A stretch of DNA of 64,000 nt from Liolophura sinensis (taxonomy: Eukaryota > Mollusca > Polyplacophora > Chitonida > Chitonidae): positions 16,753,704-16,817,703 of the forward strand of contig NC_088304.1 of the NCBI RefSeq assembly GCF_032854445.1, in the 5' to 3' direction. Shown here one piece after another: positions 33,843-47,131 of this stretch. A model generated the notes under the pieces. It saw only the letters and a program-made list of their open reading frames with translations. It searched no databases and was not told the origin of the DNA. A program made the translations under genes and the position numbers. Every line of letters starts with the position of its first letter. The first letter of the stretch is position 1.

Positions 33843-35369
33843 CTATCCAAAAAAAGAAACGCATAACCCGGTTTTTTGCGGAGGTGATGCAGTCTTTTCA
33901 ATTATGCATAACTAAATAAGAATTGCTATTCTGCAAATATTTTTTTACACAGATTAAGGAAGGGTCCATATCTAGACAACAAGGCCATCAACTTGAGGTA
34001 AGACACTCACAATGAGTCTCCCACCTGAGTGGAATGTCAGTATCTGTTGTGACCACCACGGGCACGAATAACAGTTCTGACACGCCTTGTAATGGACTGG
34101 ATGAGACGCTGGATAGAGGCCTGGGGAATGTTCTGCCACTACTCCTGCAAACATGCAACTTGCTCTTGAAGCGTTTGGGGTTGAGGTTGACGTTGGCGTA
34201 GACGTCGATCAAGTTCATCCCACAGATGCTCAATTGGTTAAGATCCGGGGAACGGGACGGCCAGGGTAGCACATTTACATTGTTTTCGGCGAGGAAGTCC
34301 CTTGTGACACATGCTGTGTGCGGTCTGGCGTTGTCCTGCTGGAACAACTCCCGCTGAACGTCAATGACAGGTAAGAGGTGTGGCTGCAGGATGTGTCTCG
34401 GTAGCGTACGGCCGTAAGATTTCCCTGAACGTGGACAAGATTTGTACGACCAGTATACGATATTGCTGCCCACATCATCACACTCCCTCCACCAAATCTG
34501 TCCACTTGGCGTACGCAGTTAGGGGCATAACGTTCGTGAGCACGTCTGTAAACCCGGTTTCTACCATCACGTCTCTGCAATAGGAATCTGGACTCATCAC
34601 TGAACCAAATGCGTCGCCAGTTGCGTAGATTCCTTGCAGTCACGTTGTTACACCATCGGAGGCGATTGGCGCGATGGTGAGGACGCAGCACGATCCCAAC
34701 ATAGGGCCTCCTGGCTCTCAGTCCATGTTCCCTCAGCCTGTTCCGCACTGTCTGACCTGGTATCCTCCTCAGTCCCGGTATGCTGGCTGCTGTGCTTTCA
34801 GCTGTAGCACAACGGTCACGCAAATGGAGGACCCTTATGTAGCGATCTTGGGCTGCTGTAGTGACACGTGGTCGACCTGAACGCCGACGGTCATTTGTTG
34901 TCCCAGTATTGTTGTAGCGGGCAGCAAAGCCGTGAAATCGTGCTCTGGCTGACGTGTAGACGCCTAGAAATGGACGATTGGGACTCTCCAGCTTGAAGTC
35001 TTCCAATGGCAATATTTCTTGTGACAGTGTCAAGACGTGGCATGTTGAATCAGCTTGAAAACACCACTTGAAAGACGCCGATTTCCGGCCCGAAGTTGCG
35101 GTTTTATAGTCACACACTGCATGCTTTCCATGCGTAAGTTCGGCGTGTAAGACTGCACGTGATGCAGTGTGGTGCTGTATTTTTACTTCTTCCAAAAACG
35201 GCCTCCAAACTCAACATTTTCAACCAAGAAATGTTTTGAGGAATAAAATGTGTGCTAACTGTGACTATTAACAATATTAAAACACATTTTGCTCACGAAA
35301 TGAAGACAAAATGTATTTATTTCATTTTAAAATAAAACAAAACACCTATGCGTTTCTTTTTTTGGATAG
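33843..35369. mobile_element. Tc1/mariner element with inverted ends
   Basis: CTATCCAAAAAAAGAAACGCAT at 33,843-33,864 is perfectly repeated in inverse at 35,348-35,369, and both sides are flanked by TA (33,841-33,842 and 35,370-35,371). The element is 1,527 bp and holds a minus-strand transposase. It sits just right of the end of the satellite array. Confidence 0.9.
34037..35043 (-). pseudogene. Tc1-type transposase, three disruptions
   Basis: The start is MPRLDTVTRNIAIGRLQAGE at 35,043, chosen by resemblance to other Tc1 N-termini. The N-terminal helix-turn-helix part is followed by a frameshift near 34,930, then GRPRVTT and the first catalytic Asp (FSDESRFLL). The second Asp (QQDNARPHTA) is in another frame after a break near 34,400. 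The Glu motif (PIEHLWDELDRR) lies beyond a further frameshift near 34,240, and an in-frame TAG follows near 34,130. The C-terminus VRTVIRARGGHNRY is typical of the family. The enzyme is non-functional although the ends are well preserved. Confidence 0.85.
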
Positions 35370-35371
35370 TA

Positions 35372-38300
35372 TATTTTCTACTTCATAAACCCACCGGTCG
35401 TCGGCGTTTTCATAGTATATAGGCTTACTCATGCGCATGATGCATCGCAGGGAGCAAATGTGACCAGCAAGCACACGTAGGTCGACGGAACTGGGTACAT
35501 CTGGATGCTCGTGTCGCAGAAAAGTAGAACATGTTTAACTCCGAGCAACTGCTCCGTTGCTTCAAGTTGCTGCTAGTTGCTTCCAGTCCCAAGGTTTAAA
35601 TGTTACATATACTGTACCAAAAATATCAGATGGTATGACTTTAGTAGTAATAACACACAAATGACGCAAAAATATCTGATTACATGCTCTGCAGACGCGA
35701 TGCGGTGCACTCCCTTCATCTGTATGGAGTCTCTACTTTAGATGTGCCAAGCTCCACAGCCACGGAGCCCTCAACATGCCGAGGGCGGTCCTTATGAAGT
35801 CCCCGTGGCTCAAAAAGCACTTCCAAGGAGCTTCAGTTGAAGCGCCATCTGGGGAGCTTTCAATGTCGAGGAGACCCTACTGTTTCACGCTATGATACAC
35901 AAGGGTCTTCATACTGATGGCAGGAATAAATCTCTACAGCACTTGCTATATCCCAAGGTACTAATTACGGTTACGGCGAATTATATTACACAGATTACAG
36001 ATGAAATCCAGATTTGTTCTGTAAAAGAAAAACGAAATATGCAACATCCATAAATGCTTAAATAGGTTTAAACTTGTTATATATTTAATCGCCCGAAGCC
36101 GAGACTTCAGTTAAGTTCTCATCGCAGTAAAGGTTACCATGTGAGTATGTTGTGAATAGTGTATTGAGCACAGAAGCTTTTCCACAATATATGGAGCATT
36201 AAAGTGAAAATGACATCTAGTTACAAAACTTCACCAGCCTTCACTGAAAAGAGGCCATATACAGTCGATGGGAATAGATGAAGTAAGAGCAAGACAAGAA
36301 CTAAGAGTTTGAAAAGAAGAAATACATGATTTAGCCAATGTTCTATCATTTCGGGAAGATAATGGAAATTCTATGAGAGCCAAAGTCTTCTATCAATTCG
36401 CCGAAAAAGACATTCGGATACCAGCCGGATCAGCGCTGGCAAGGCCAATTCCCAAGACAACGTTTAACGCAAACCACCAAAGAAGTAAGAAATTAAGACG
36501 GATTCATGCAGAGAATCGTCAACAGATTTTAATGATTTTGGAAAACCTCGGAATGTTCAAGGCGGATTAAGGAAATCGATATCTAGTTACCACGCTATGT
36601 TGTTGATAATCACAATGTATAGGTCTATCTCAGTTGCAGTTTGATCCCAACTATTCATATTTCCAGCGTGACGATCTATTTCATTTCGATAAATATACTA
36701 GTACTAAGTAAACAGTAATTAGTACTAGTAGACACAAATATGAAGCAGATCGAGTGCCAGAGATGACACTGTCCATATTTACTTTTGAACAAGAGAATTA
36801 TGCTTATTATAAAACATTTAAAAAACCTCAGAGTGAAGTCGTTTGATGCAATAACTTTGACACACCAGCTTTTGCTGTAGGCCTAAAAACATGTGACGTT
36901 GATTGAAATCGTCACACAAAACACGGGATCTAACAAATGCTACAAGGCGGGATATGTACACGTCTTATGCAGGGACCTTTTGGTATTACGCTATCCAAGC
37001 AAGGATAATTCAAAATGTCAAAAATTGAAACTATTCCTCGATATCTTGTCGTAAAGTTGGCGAGTGAGCATCCTCTGCATGAAAGCCATTGGATGAAAGC
37101 AAATTGGAAAAGATGGACAGACACACAGACAGACAGCCAGATGTCTATTCCAACGTCCAACCTCACTGAACCAAAAGGCAGTGTATCCATCTTCGAATAT
37201 CGCTACACAGAATATGGATGAAAATATTCATATCCAAGTTTTGAACACAACTGGTCTAGGTCCCTCGCCTATGTTGGAGAAACCAGGTACTAGGGGATGA
37301 CTGTTGCCAAAATATTAGACGATTCTGGTCAGCTTGACTTGAAAGTTCCTCCAGTTTGGGATATCAACGCCAAGGGCACAGTATAGATCTTAGGCGGTTG
37401 AGGCCCCTGTCTATTTGTGCTTTTGTTAACCCACAACTTTCATCAAAGCTTTTGACAAACCCCCTAGCTGCGCTCGATGGCTCAACTATGAATGAACTAT
37501 TTGCCAAGCATCTGAAAAACTAGTTTGCTAGTGTGCTTTCATCAAGTTGAGTCATCCCATAAAATTTGCAGAGCTTGGAGGCTCAAGATTCGCTCTCCAT
37601 CATTGAGAGCATGAACTGTTCATTACTGACGACGACGAAGTGCGACGTGAACACTTGTGTTACGGTATTGAAAACAGCAACAGAAAACAGACTCAGTGAC
37701 TCAATATTACAATGTAAACAATGCTTTATATATAAAATGAGACGTACAGTTCAACAACAACAACATAAAAAAAAACATACACATCAGTATTACCGGTCTT
37801 TAAAAGTTTCCAGTTCACCTTTGCATCCCAAGGAACGTATTCCAGGAAATCCAACGTAAAGACCATGGGATAAACACACAATTCACACAAGTCACAAGTT
37901 GTCCCAGTCAGGTACTTCGCTAGGTTAGCGAACGCGAACACAGTACACAGGTTACACAGAACTGGAACAGTCAAGCCTTTGAATGACGTCACAAACGCAG
38001 AGCACAACCCAGGGTAAATCCAGACATGGAGGTATAATCCACTTTAGAACAGTCACAGCTCCCGCAGAAACTAACAAACGAGCCGTTCAGAGACGTAGAG
38101 TAATGTCACCTTGTGGCAGAACGAACGTCCTTTGCAAAACTGAAAACTTCAGTTTAGAGTCCGTGACGACCTTGTCGGTCAGGTGAGGTCAGCGTGTTAA
38201 ACAAATTACACAGTCAACACTGTATAATCATAATAAAGATCCGAACACCAATAAACGTGACTTCCGCAGAAATTCACTGAAACCAGACATCAGTACAACT

Positions 38301-39380
38301 GTGGTACACAAAAGGTGCCGGCATAGAAATCTGTCCTCCCAAACGAAACTGGCATCACCAGCTCATATCAATATAATGGACTCGATACGAGAGCGTCGCA
38401 CACTCTCCTGGCTCCCAGTGGATGCAGCAAAAAAAACCTCCACTCTGCACAGAAAACACGGCTTATATAGGTTCCAGGTGGATTCAACTATTTTTAGACA
38501 CAGAATTAACAGCCAATGAAATAAACGAAGCAGTGCTTTCAAAAAGGACAAGCAAAAAACAAAAGAGAGAAAAATATTAACGCTTTAGGGATATTATATA
38601 TTTATTTAATAAAATATTATTCTGTTTCATGTATATTTTTCGTCGGTAGTCGTGAATATTCGGAATTGAAGTTAAACCCCAACATACTAGGGGACGCGGG
38701 ACAAGCTCATCACACCCAATTCGGGCTCTCCCTGCAACGAAGTTGTTTTGATAACTGTTTTCAGTTCTTTCTAGATACCTTTTCATAAACATAAGGCCGG
38801 CGCCTATGTAAATTAGCTTTAATGTAAGCAAGTAATTAATTAACGCTAAAACAGAATTGACGCGTATGGTGCATATACATCATGAAAGAAGAACATAATA
38901 CGACTGTCAGCACACACAGTCTGGCGATAAGGCAGTATTTGCGAAAATATAGGCCAATATGCGTCAATCATATAGAACATTTACTTGTACTTACAAGTAC
39001 ATCCGTGATGAGAGTGAGTACTCTATACAATTCATTAATTGTAAAAATTGCAACAATTCACATCTTGCTCATAACATGTAACCGACCCTGTACATACAGC
39101 CACAGACCTGTACATTGTAATGTATTATAATATAGCTGATCATTTTATTGGCGGAAACCCAGTACGGTTTACGTTGCTCAATATATGCTAAAAGGGTACA
39201 TGTAGGTGTCAGAAAGTTAAACAAACGCTATTTCAGCGAAATATGGTCAACTCTTATTCAACCAAATCGCATATCTGACAATCGTACAGGAATTATCCAG
39301 CTTCAGTAAAGTACTACACAGTCATACCTGATTTACATCGATTTCACCATTGTATAAATTTACTTTGATCTATAGATTAC
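35372..39380. other. Unassigned intergenic stretch
   Basis: About 4 kb of AT-rich sequence in which I see no convincing gene. Open frames of 60-100 codons (for example 36,373-36,570 plus and 37,566-37,859 plus) show no motif I recognise and no splice structure I can defend. The interval 33,621-33,840 to the left of the Tc1 element is likewise empty. Confidence 0.5.
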
Positions 39381-39484
39381 ATCCTACTCTAGCCCCAAAA
39401 GATTTCAACTCCCTTTCTTATACACCAGCGACGCTGGGCCAGTATAAGAAAAGGAAGTGGAGTCTTTCGGGGCTAATCCTACTC
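39381..39484. mobile_element. 86-bp foldback (MITE-like) with 9-bp target duplication
   Basis: The segment 39,390-39,475 begins TAGCCCC and ends GGGGCTA and consists almost wholly of two inverted arms of about 33 bp (39,390-39,422 and 39,443-39,475, roughly 80 percent paired) around a 20-bp loop. It is flanked by perfect 9-bp direct repeats ATCCTACTC (39,381-39,389 and 39,476-39,484). A 9-bp duplication is typical of Mutator-like elements, so a tiny non-autonomous MULE derivative is one reading. Confidence 0.7.
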
Positions 39485-40653
39485 AAAAGCATTTCACTTA
39501 ATATCGTATAGGGCTTAACCTTACTACGCTTGTGTTTAATGTAATGAAAACGGGAAGCAAGCAACCTGGCTTCACATATACATGGTTTCTGACTCAGGTG
39601 TATAATAAACATTAATTAATAATGGAGAAACCTTTCTATTCTGGCATATATCTATATATTAATTTTTATATATTGGGCGTGCACATAAATAACTGAGCAA
39701 GCACTAGATTTATTATCTGATTATCTCAATACAGTGGTATTTTGTCGATGTTGTAGTGCTTTAATTTATTTCTCAATCACTGTGAGACAGGATAAGTCAC
39801 TTTCCTGAGATATTTTATATTTAAATTTTGAGTTTCCCCAGGATTTGCTTTATGGACATCAGGTGTTCACGTAAGTCATGATCAGATGAACAAATGTGAA
39901 ATGATAGGGGGCATGCAGTGAAAGCGAGATATCCACAAGGTGGGGGATAATACATGTATGTATATAAAATCCTTTATACATGTATTTCAAATAGACATAG
40001 GGTTAAATATCGTTTAACATTTCCTACCATACGTTCGAGTACCTAAAATGACGCTCTATGCACCTCACCCACTTCATCCGCCACTAGCATAAAGCGCAAA
40101 TTTCAAACTCTGGGAATGGGTTTGTCACTCCGTCAATTTGTAAGATGACCAACTGTGAACAGGTAGATATGAAACCGAATCATATACAATTCAGACTAGG
40201 CTTCCTACACTTATGAAATATAGCCTAGCATAAAATATCGTGCCATACACCAAAAGACCTATAACAGTCAGCTAGTCAAGTGCTGTTTGATCCAGTATTT
40301 CGAACCTATGTACATGTATGTCTAATAAAAGTGATTCGACGTTCTGCGATACAGGCCTATATCCAGCCAGTAGTATAGAATGGGCAGTTGATGTCCGATT
40401 TGGGAGGAGCAGGTGCGAGGCGCATGCGCGTGAAGTCAGGCGTGAGTCGTGGTGTGTCGTTGAGTAAGCGCACAGAGCGAGAGGCACGTGACGTCACGCG
40501 CGAAGCGCTGGGTGACCACGCGGTCTTCTAACCTGAATTTGATTGACGTTTGCGCTGCGCAACCCATGAGCGAGGAGAGTGATGCGTAACGCAAACAGAC
40601 TTCAGCTCCTTCGCACCCAAATGGACCCATGGCTTATCCTGTGGTCTTGGCGC

Positions 40654-40780
40654 CTAAATTTCGTTGACGTCCGCGCTGCGCAACCCATGAGCGAGGCGTG
40701 TGATGCGTGACGGACTAATGAGCCACAGGGGAGCAAAAACGTCGGCTTGTAAAATTGGGTTGAGCAGATCCTTCAGCTCC
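40654..40780 (+). repeat. Left inverted terminal repeat of the Polinton element
   Basis: AATTTCGTTGACGTCCGCG through CCTTCAGCTCC matches the reverse complement of 50,484-50,608 at roughly 85 percent identity by eye, including the shared phrase GCGCTGCGCAACCCATGA. A second, more diverged copy of the outer half lies just outside at about 40,535-40,615. Confidence 0.85.
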
Positions 40781-41545
40781 CGTCAGCGCGGAGTAAACAA
40801 ATTAGAGCTTGAGAGTGTGGGAGACGATAGCTCTCGGGTTTTGACCGAACTATGAGACATTCTCGCGAGCTTGTCAGGCCTACAGATCGGCTGTTCGGTT
40901 CTTCGCTTCTCGATGGCACAATTCTCGCTAGGTAATCGCCCGCCACTATTTGCTTCTGCACATACATGAAAAGGTATGACTGCCAATACTAACAGATAAT
41001 TGTGTGAAATTATAAGCTATTCTATAACACGATCCAGAAGCTAGAGACCACGGCTAGATTTCCCTGGTTACAAACAGGGTGGGTGAAATTCGTCCAACAA
41101 AATATTACATATGAAAATGCTTGTTGTCAAGTCGATGTCAGCGAGAGTGTATTCGTTGGATTTGTGTAATTTTCAGCTTTCCAGATAACTAAGGTGTTTT
41201 TGGAGAACTCATGTGATCTTTTTTGTAAAACATAACGCTAGACCTAAAGGGCATCGACTAAAACTGACATATTTATCATACGGTGCAATATAAACACATG
41301 CCGTATTGTGTAATATGAATGGTCCAATTTTCGATACTTCAGATTCACTGCTTTCGAAGTGGCCCAGCGACTGTTACATAACCGTAAGTTATTAGCTTAT
41401 TTTTTTTACCTATATGTTGCCTAACACGTTTCTGTGACCATATTCTCTGGATCTGATGTCTTTTTTGTACAAATGAATAAACTAATTATTACTGGATATC
41501 ACATATGGCGCTATATGGCTAATCTAAGCCCACATGTTTAAACGG
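40781..41545. other. Non-coding stretch between left TIR and polymerase
   Basis: No gene seen. It is AT-rich without recognisable repeats. Confidence 0.4.
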
Positions 41546-41800
41546 AATGCGACTATACTATAGTTATATTATGCTTTACCATAGTTATACTCTGCTATAG
41601 TTATACTCTACTATAAATATACTATACTTTAGTTATACTCTACTATAGATTTACTGTACTATACTATACCACGCTATAGTTATACTCTACTATAAAGATA
41701 CCATACTGTAACTATACTATAAACATACTATACTGAACTGTACTGTACCGTACTGTACACTAAACTACAGCACACTACACTACACTACACTACACTACGC
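41546..41800. repeat. Low-complexity tract of TACTATAGTTATACTC-like repeats
   Basis: Imperfect repeats of ACTATAGTTATACTCT grade into ACTGTACTGTACC and then CTACACTACACTACACT. A shorter patch of similar sequence recurs at about 41,957-42,010, directly before the polymerase frame. The origin is unclear; it may be simple-repeat expansion in the dead element. Confidence 0.7.
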
Positions 41801-41989
41801 TACGCTTCGTTATCGGCAAGTCTCACAGACGCTTGCTGATACTGTGAGCGGGGTGTGGCGTCATCACACGCCCCAGACCTTTTACACTCAGCCACCGTGC
41901 TATGCGACCGTACTATTACCCTGCTGTAGTTTTTCTTTATTATAGCCAAAAAAATTTCATAGTTATACTCTACGATACTCTATTATACT

Positions 41990-44900
41990 CTACTTACTAT
42001 ACTGTACACGCTTCTGTGTTACAGGGGCCCGCTTTCCCGGCAAACGAAGTCAGCTCGTCGAGTGCAGCAAGTCTAGAGACGGAGCGGTCGATCAAGGAAA
42101 AGTGGAAGATCCCGGCCAGCCAGTTCCAACCTGACCCGACCCAACCCTTCGACTATCTCCTGCCTAGCAGTGAGAATGAGAGTGAGCTATACCAACTATA
42201 TCAACAGTATTGGCCTTCCATCTGCCAGCATTTCCATCGCGGCAAGCCGGTGTAGGACCTCTACAACTACTGGCTCACTGATCTCGGAACCATGGACGAA
42301 TATCTGAACGCTGTCTGTGACGATCAATCCACCGTCTTTACCGTCAACTATAGCTTGGGCTCCTTCGCCACAAGGAGACGAGGCAGGTGCGTCACTTTTA
42401 CACCAGCACTAATAAATCTCGGGTACTCGACGCTCCGTACTACGTGCCGAGTCGGGCTGACCTGCGTGAACTCCTAGATTATCTTTCCAACAAAGATCCA
42501 CGCACCTGGGCGCAGCAACAACGTCCCAACACGAAATGGATCGTAGACCTCTTGACTAACGTGTTGTTTTTTCTACATAAACTTTCCCATCAGCCCATCG
42601 GTGAGGGCGGAGTAACGCTGCTGCCTGGCGGCGAACAAGGGGCTGCACACATTTGTAGGATGAACTGATGGACCTTATAGGGACAATTTGTGTTTGTTTC
42701 GGTGTTTGGCTGTCCATATGGACAAGGCCAACCCCCAAAAGTGCGAAAACCAGGCTCAACATCACCACCGAATTTATCTTCAGGCGGTAGAGATGGAGGC
42801 CAGGCATTTTCGCGGTGTACCTCTCAGTGCACTGGACACGGTGGAGAGCCAATTCAACGTGAACATTAAAGTGTACCAGCTCCTCACCATAGACAACTTT
42901 ACTCGGCTCAACTCGTCCATCGCAGTGCACAGCGCTATGCTTCCAACATGCGGTTAAACCTTCACAATCAGCATTCACATTTCAGCTACATCAAGGACAA
43001 GGCTCGATACATCCAATCTTATTCTTACATGTGTAGATAGTGTCATAAGACGTTTAGTAGGCCGTATATATTACGACGGCACAGTCAAACGTGCACTGAC
43101 GCCGTTCGCCGTCAGTACCCTTAGGTGTATTCCACAATCAACCCACCATTTTCAAAGTGTTGGCGGACACGTGTATTTACCTCAGGGAAGGTGACAACGG
43201 CATATTCCCTTACCAAGCTGGTTACAACTTCGATGCTTACCTGGCCCCTGTGGACGAAGCGATGATCGGCTCAACGGAACAGACGTCCTGTCACATCCCC
43301 ATGAGTGTGAGCGTAAACTGTAATGTGCCCAACTAAGACTAGCCCGTGTGCTTCATCTCTACAGGTGATCCCTACGCACTCGTCGAACGGATGATGGCTT
43401 ACCATCAGCGATACCAGTAGCGCCTGTCTCACCGAGCCTATGTGTATTACAGTAGGACGAGATAGACGAGCGCATCGATCCCAACGACACCAAGCCGTCT
43501 TAAACTAGGTGGGTGAGGGACAGATTCATCGCCTGTATCAGCCAGCTCCCCGACTTCAACTCGGGCAACTACGACCTGAACATGATCAAGCAACTGCTGG
43601 TCAAGGCGGGTGATTCGGAGTGTGTCATCAAGCGTAACAACAATCACATGGCCCTCAGCACACCGCAGCCGAAATTTCTGGGCATTCGAAAGTACCTGGC
43701 CCCTAATTACAGTTACGACAAGTGGGTGAAAGCTTACGACTGCTGCGTCACCAAAGGCAAGTTTTGTTACAGCTACATAGACTCCCTCGCCCGGCTGAAG
43801 GAAATGGCGCGCTCCCCCCCCCCCACGCTTTTGATTACGATCTCACCCACCAGCCGTGCACGGACGCCGAGTACAAGACCCTGCAGGAGACGTGGAGGAA
43901 ACACGGCATGCGTATCGTAAAAGAATTGCTGCGGTGCTACAACAACCTGGACGTTTAATCGGCAAGTCTTTCATGGAGGCGGCGGAGAAGATGGTGGTGT
44001 TCTACCAAACCATGCAAGTCGACGTGCTCAAATTAGTATACCAGGGCTCACCCTCCGCTACTTGTTTGACAATTTGCGCTCCGTGTTCAGGCTCGCTGAA
44101 CACCATGGCGGAGTTCACACGGGTGAGTGACACCATGCCCGGTTCCAGGCGAATGCTGATCGGGAGGATGTTCGGCACGGAATTTCTGCTGGCTACCCCG
44201 TTACTGCAATTTTACCTCGCTCACGGTTTGGTATTGACCCGCGTCTACCAAATGATAGAGTGCACGCCCGAGCGAGCCTTCCAAACATTTGTGGCCGCCC
44301 TAACACAAGCCCGGCGACAAGGGGACGCCGACCCTTCCAGGGCTCTCATCGGAGAAACGATGAAGTTGGCATGTGGATGTGAATATCTGTGACCTGAAGA
44401 AGACGCCCAAGTTACTGAAGAGTGTACGGTGCCATACCGTCGACCAAATCGATGACAACACCTTCGAAGTGGTAAGCAACAAGATGACACTTCGTTACAA
44501 CCTACCATTGCAAATAGGATGTATGGTGTATCACTACGTAAAAATCCGTATGTTGGAGTTTTACTATGATTTCACAGCTCCGTTTTTAACAAGGCGGACT
44601 GGCAGTGCTGCGAGATGGACACATGGCCTGATGTGACGCAGACTGGTAATCCTTGGTTAAACCTGAACTGCGGGCGGTGTACGAGGCGGAGCGGGACAAA
44701 TGGTTGCCTCGACGCGACCACTACGACTTATATAAACGTATGCCGGGGCTCTTCAAAGTTGAGTGAACTGGTGACGCTATCGTCAGTTGTGTTCGAAAAA
44801 ATACTATTGCTATGGCGGTGAGACAAGCTCTTATGCAAAGGCGTTAGCGCTAGAGGGGTGGAGAAGGACGTGTACCTCTCCGTGTTGCGCAACCACCAAA

Positions 44901-45043
44901 GCGCGAGTGGTGTGAACCGAGGTATGAGTATGCGGGGAAACAGCATGTATTCCTACACACAGCAGAAAGACGCTTTCACTTATTTTTACGGGAAGCGCAA
45001 AGTACTGCCAGACGGTGTGAGCACCACCTACTTGGATATTTAA
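41990..45043 (+). pseudogene. Protein-primed B-family DNA polymerase (Polinton polB), inactivated
   Basis: Fragments in all three frames read in order along about 3 kb. The N-terminal region spans 42,030-42,380 and 42,387-42,668 (with RPNTKWIVDLLTNVLFF), then 42,688-42,957 (MEARHFRGVPLSALDTVESQ), the exonuclease-side region 43,150-43,920 (FNSGNYDLNMIKQLLVK), the pre-palm and palm 43,960-44,640, and the C-terminal part to 45,043 (a KWLPR and PGLFKVE area). This order is that of the DNA_pol_B_2 family, which would copy the linear element from a protein primer. Key sites are damaged: the first exonuclease motif lacks its Glu, the KxxxNSxYG-type motif is missing after GETMKLACG, and the DTD catalytic motif is broken in EMDTW. 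There are at least six frameshifts and several stops, so it is long dead. Confidence 0.8.
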
Positions 45044-45409
45044 CCCTGTAGGATATACCATGGCCCTTACGATGCGTTGCCGTGAAGGTTAAAACAAATA
45101 CAAGTTAAAAAACAACTGTATGCGAGTGTCATGTCATTTTGTCTTCATTCATTTTTGTTTCATAACATGTCGAACAGGCACAAAACGAAACATGGAAAGA
45201 ACGTTATTACATCCCAATGGCTGGTGGAGTGATAAAAAATGAGGGCTGGGCGGAGGCATGTGTCTGTGTTGATGACGCAGGCCCAGGGTGAGTTGGTCAC
45301 TTGGTGAGGGAGGTGGTTTCAACCTAGACATTCCCCAGCACGGTCCAGGTAAACACATCCGCCTGTAGCACACGTCGCAATTGCACCGTGTCCATGTTGT
45401 TTTTGTTTT
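45044..45409. other. Short spacer between convergent polymerase and penton-like genes
   Basis: Nothing coding is recognised here. It lies between the 3' ends of the polymerase (plus) and the penton-like gene (minus). Confidence 0.4.
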
Positions 45410-45457
45410 TTTAACTGGCGAAGTCACAGAGCACGTTTCAGCTTTTGTCTATTTCTA

Positions 45458-47131
45458 CAGTCCTGGAAAAAAGTTTGGAATATTGTTTTCACTGATGATA
45501 GCATTTACCAGAAACATACTTTTGTGCGCCTTACATTGAATACACACATTCTTGTTTGGGTGGAAAATGTAGTGGATTATGTCCCCTTTCAGCTCATACA
45601 CACCATTATTGCTTGTGTCACCTGAGCAAAATTACAGTTGGGACAAAGCATGACCATCCATTTCTCAGTGAAAAAGTCATGTACACAGACATGATTATAA
45701 TTTAACCTTGTAACTCTTATAAAAGCTCGGTTAAGGCATGAGAGTGCTCCAGAGTGTTTCCAACAATACTGCTGTGATCATGAGACGTCAACTGTGTGCT
45801 GCAGTCTGCAACCGTATCGTTGGTATGAGCCTGGCTGGAGCAAAACAGAAGGACATTGCAGCAGCTCTTGGTGTCACTCAGGGAACCGTCTCCAAAATCT
45901 TGAAGCGACACCGACAGACGGGTGTGCCGACGCCTAGATCGAGGTCTGGTCGGCCACGAAAGACCACCGAGAGAGAGGACCGGTATCTGGTGAGACTTTG
46001 CCGCAATGGCCGTACGAAGAGTTCCAACCAGATACGCGCTGACTGGATGAGATTTACCAATACTCCTGTGTCAAGCCGCTTAGTGCGATCCAGACTGTTG
46101 ACTGCTGGGTATTTGGTAAGGAGGCCTAAGAGGAAGCCTTTGCTACAGCGTCGACACCGCCAGGCACGCTTATCCTGGGACGGGAACACCTGAACTGGCA
46201 GGTGGGACACTGGCGACACGTGATATTCAGTGATGAGTCTCGTTTTGTCGTCTACCGGGAAGATGGCCGTGTGATGGTGCGTCGTCAGGCTCACGAGGCT
46301 CTGAACGAAGATTGCATCATGCCCAGAGTCCAAGGCGGGGGCGGTGGGGTCACCGTCTGGGGTGCTTTTTATAGCACTGGTAAATGCGACCTGCACGTCT
46401 TGGATGGACACATGAACCAGCACCAACATCAACGGATTCTGGAAACGATAATGCTCCCATTTGCTCGGCAACAATTCAGGGCAAACTTTGTGTATGAGAA
46501 CGACAACGCCACGCCGCACCGGACCGAACTGATACGGAATTTTCTGGAACAGGAGGGTGTTGAGCACATGCAGTGGACAGCCATTTCACCGGATATGAAC
46601 CCAATTGAGAATTTGTGGGCGGAAGTTTCCCGTGGGTTGAATAACCTGGATGAAGCCCCAACGAACGTGGCTGAACTAACTCGTGCTGTGCTCACTTGCT
46701 GGAGAGATATACCGGAAGAAACTTTGACTTCCTTAGTTGCCAGTATGCCAAGACGTGTGCGCGCATTGTACAATGCGAGGGGTGGGCACACCAAGTACTA
46801 AATTAATTTTCTGTATTGTTATTGTTTTGCATATTTAACTTTCCAAGTATTGTAGACATATTTCCAATCGAATAAAAGTTACAGCTCGTAATAAAATACA
46901 TGGGTTTCACTGAATTTCTGCACTTGTTTGGGGCGCTTTCAGAATATCGTGAAAAACTCGTCTCCTATAACATTTAGAAATGTTTTGGTTTGAGGAAACT
47001 ATTGATAATGCATCATAGAGACTAGTCCAAGTGAAACCAATCGACAGATTATTGACCTGAACGCAACAAACCACGCTCTTCGTGGAGATGGTGTGAAATT
47101 CACCAATATTCCAAACTTTTTTCCAGGACTG
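45458..47131. mobile_element. Tc1/mariner element inserted in the Polinton
   Basis: CAGTCCTGGAAAAAAGTTTG begins a 28-bp terminal repeat at 45,458-45,485, perfectly repeated in inverse at 47,104-47,131. TA target duplications lie at 45,456-45,457 and 47,132-47,133. The element is 1,674 bp and carries a nearly intact plus-strand transposase. Perfect ends and a single transposase lesion make it younger than its host element. Confidence 0.95.
45738..46801 (+). pseudogene. Tc1-type DD34E transposase with one frameshift
   Basis: ATG at 45,738; a second in-frame ATG at 45,780 is also possible. The N-terminal half has a helix-turn-helix (IAAALGVTQGTVSKILKRHR), a GRPRK linker and a second DNA-binding region. 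The frame ends at 46,193 because of a one-base indel near 46,180; the next frame continues without further stops. It carries the first catalytic Asp (FSDESRFVVY), the second (YENDNATPHR) and the Glu (NPIENLWAE), with exactly 34 residues between the last two, and ends VRALYNARGGHTKY. About 350 residues in total, the normal family length. Only the single indel prevents activity, so this copy is recent. Confidence 0.93.

Noticed and set aside
36373-36570. Possible small gene of 65 codons
   Set aside because: No motif, no relatives I recognise and no supporting context.
45878-46567. Minus-strand 229-codon frame in the Tc1 element
   Set aside because: Antisense shadow of the transposase, which has its complete DD34E motif on the plus strand.
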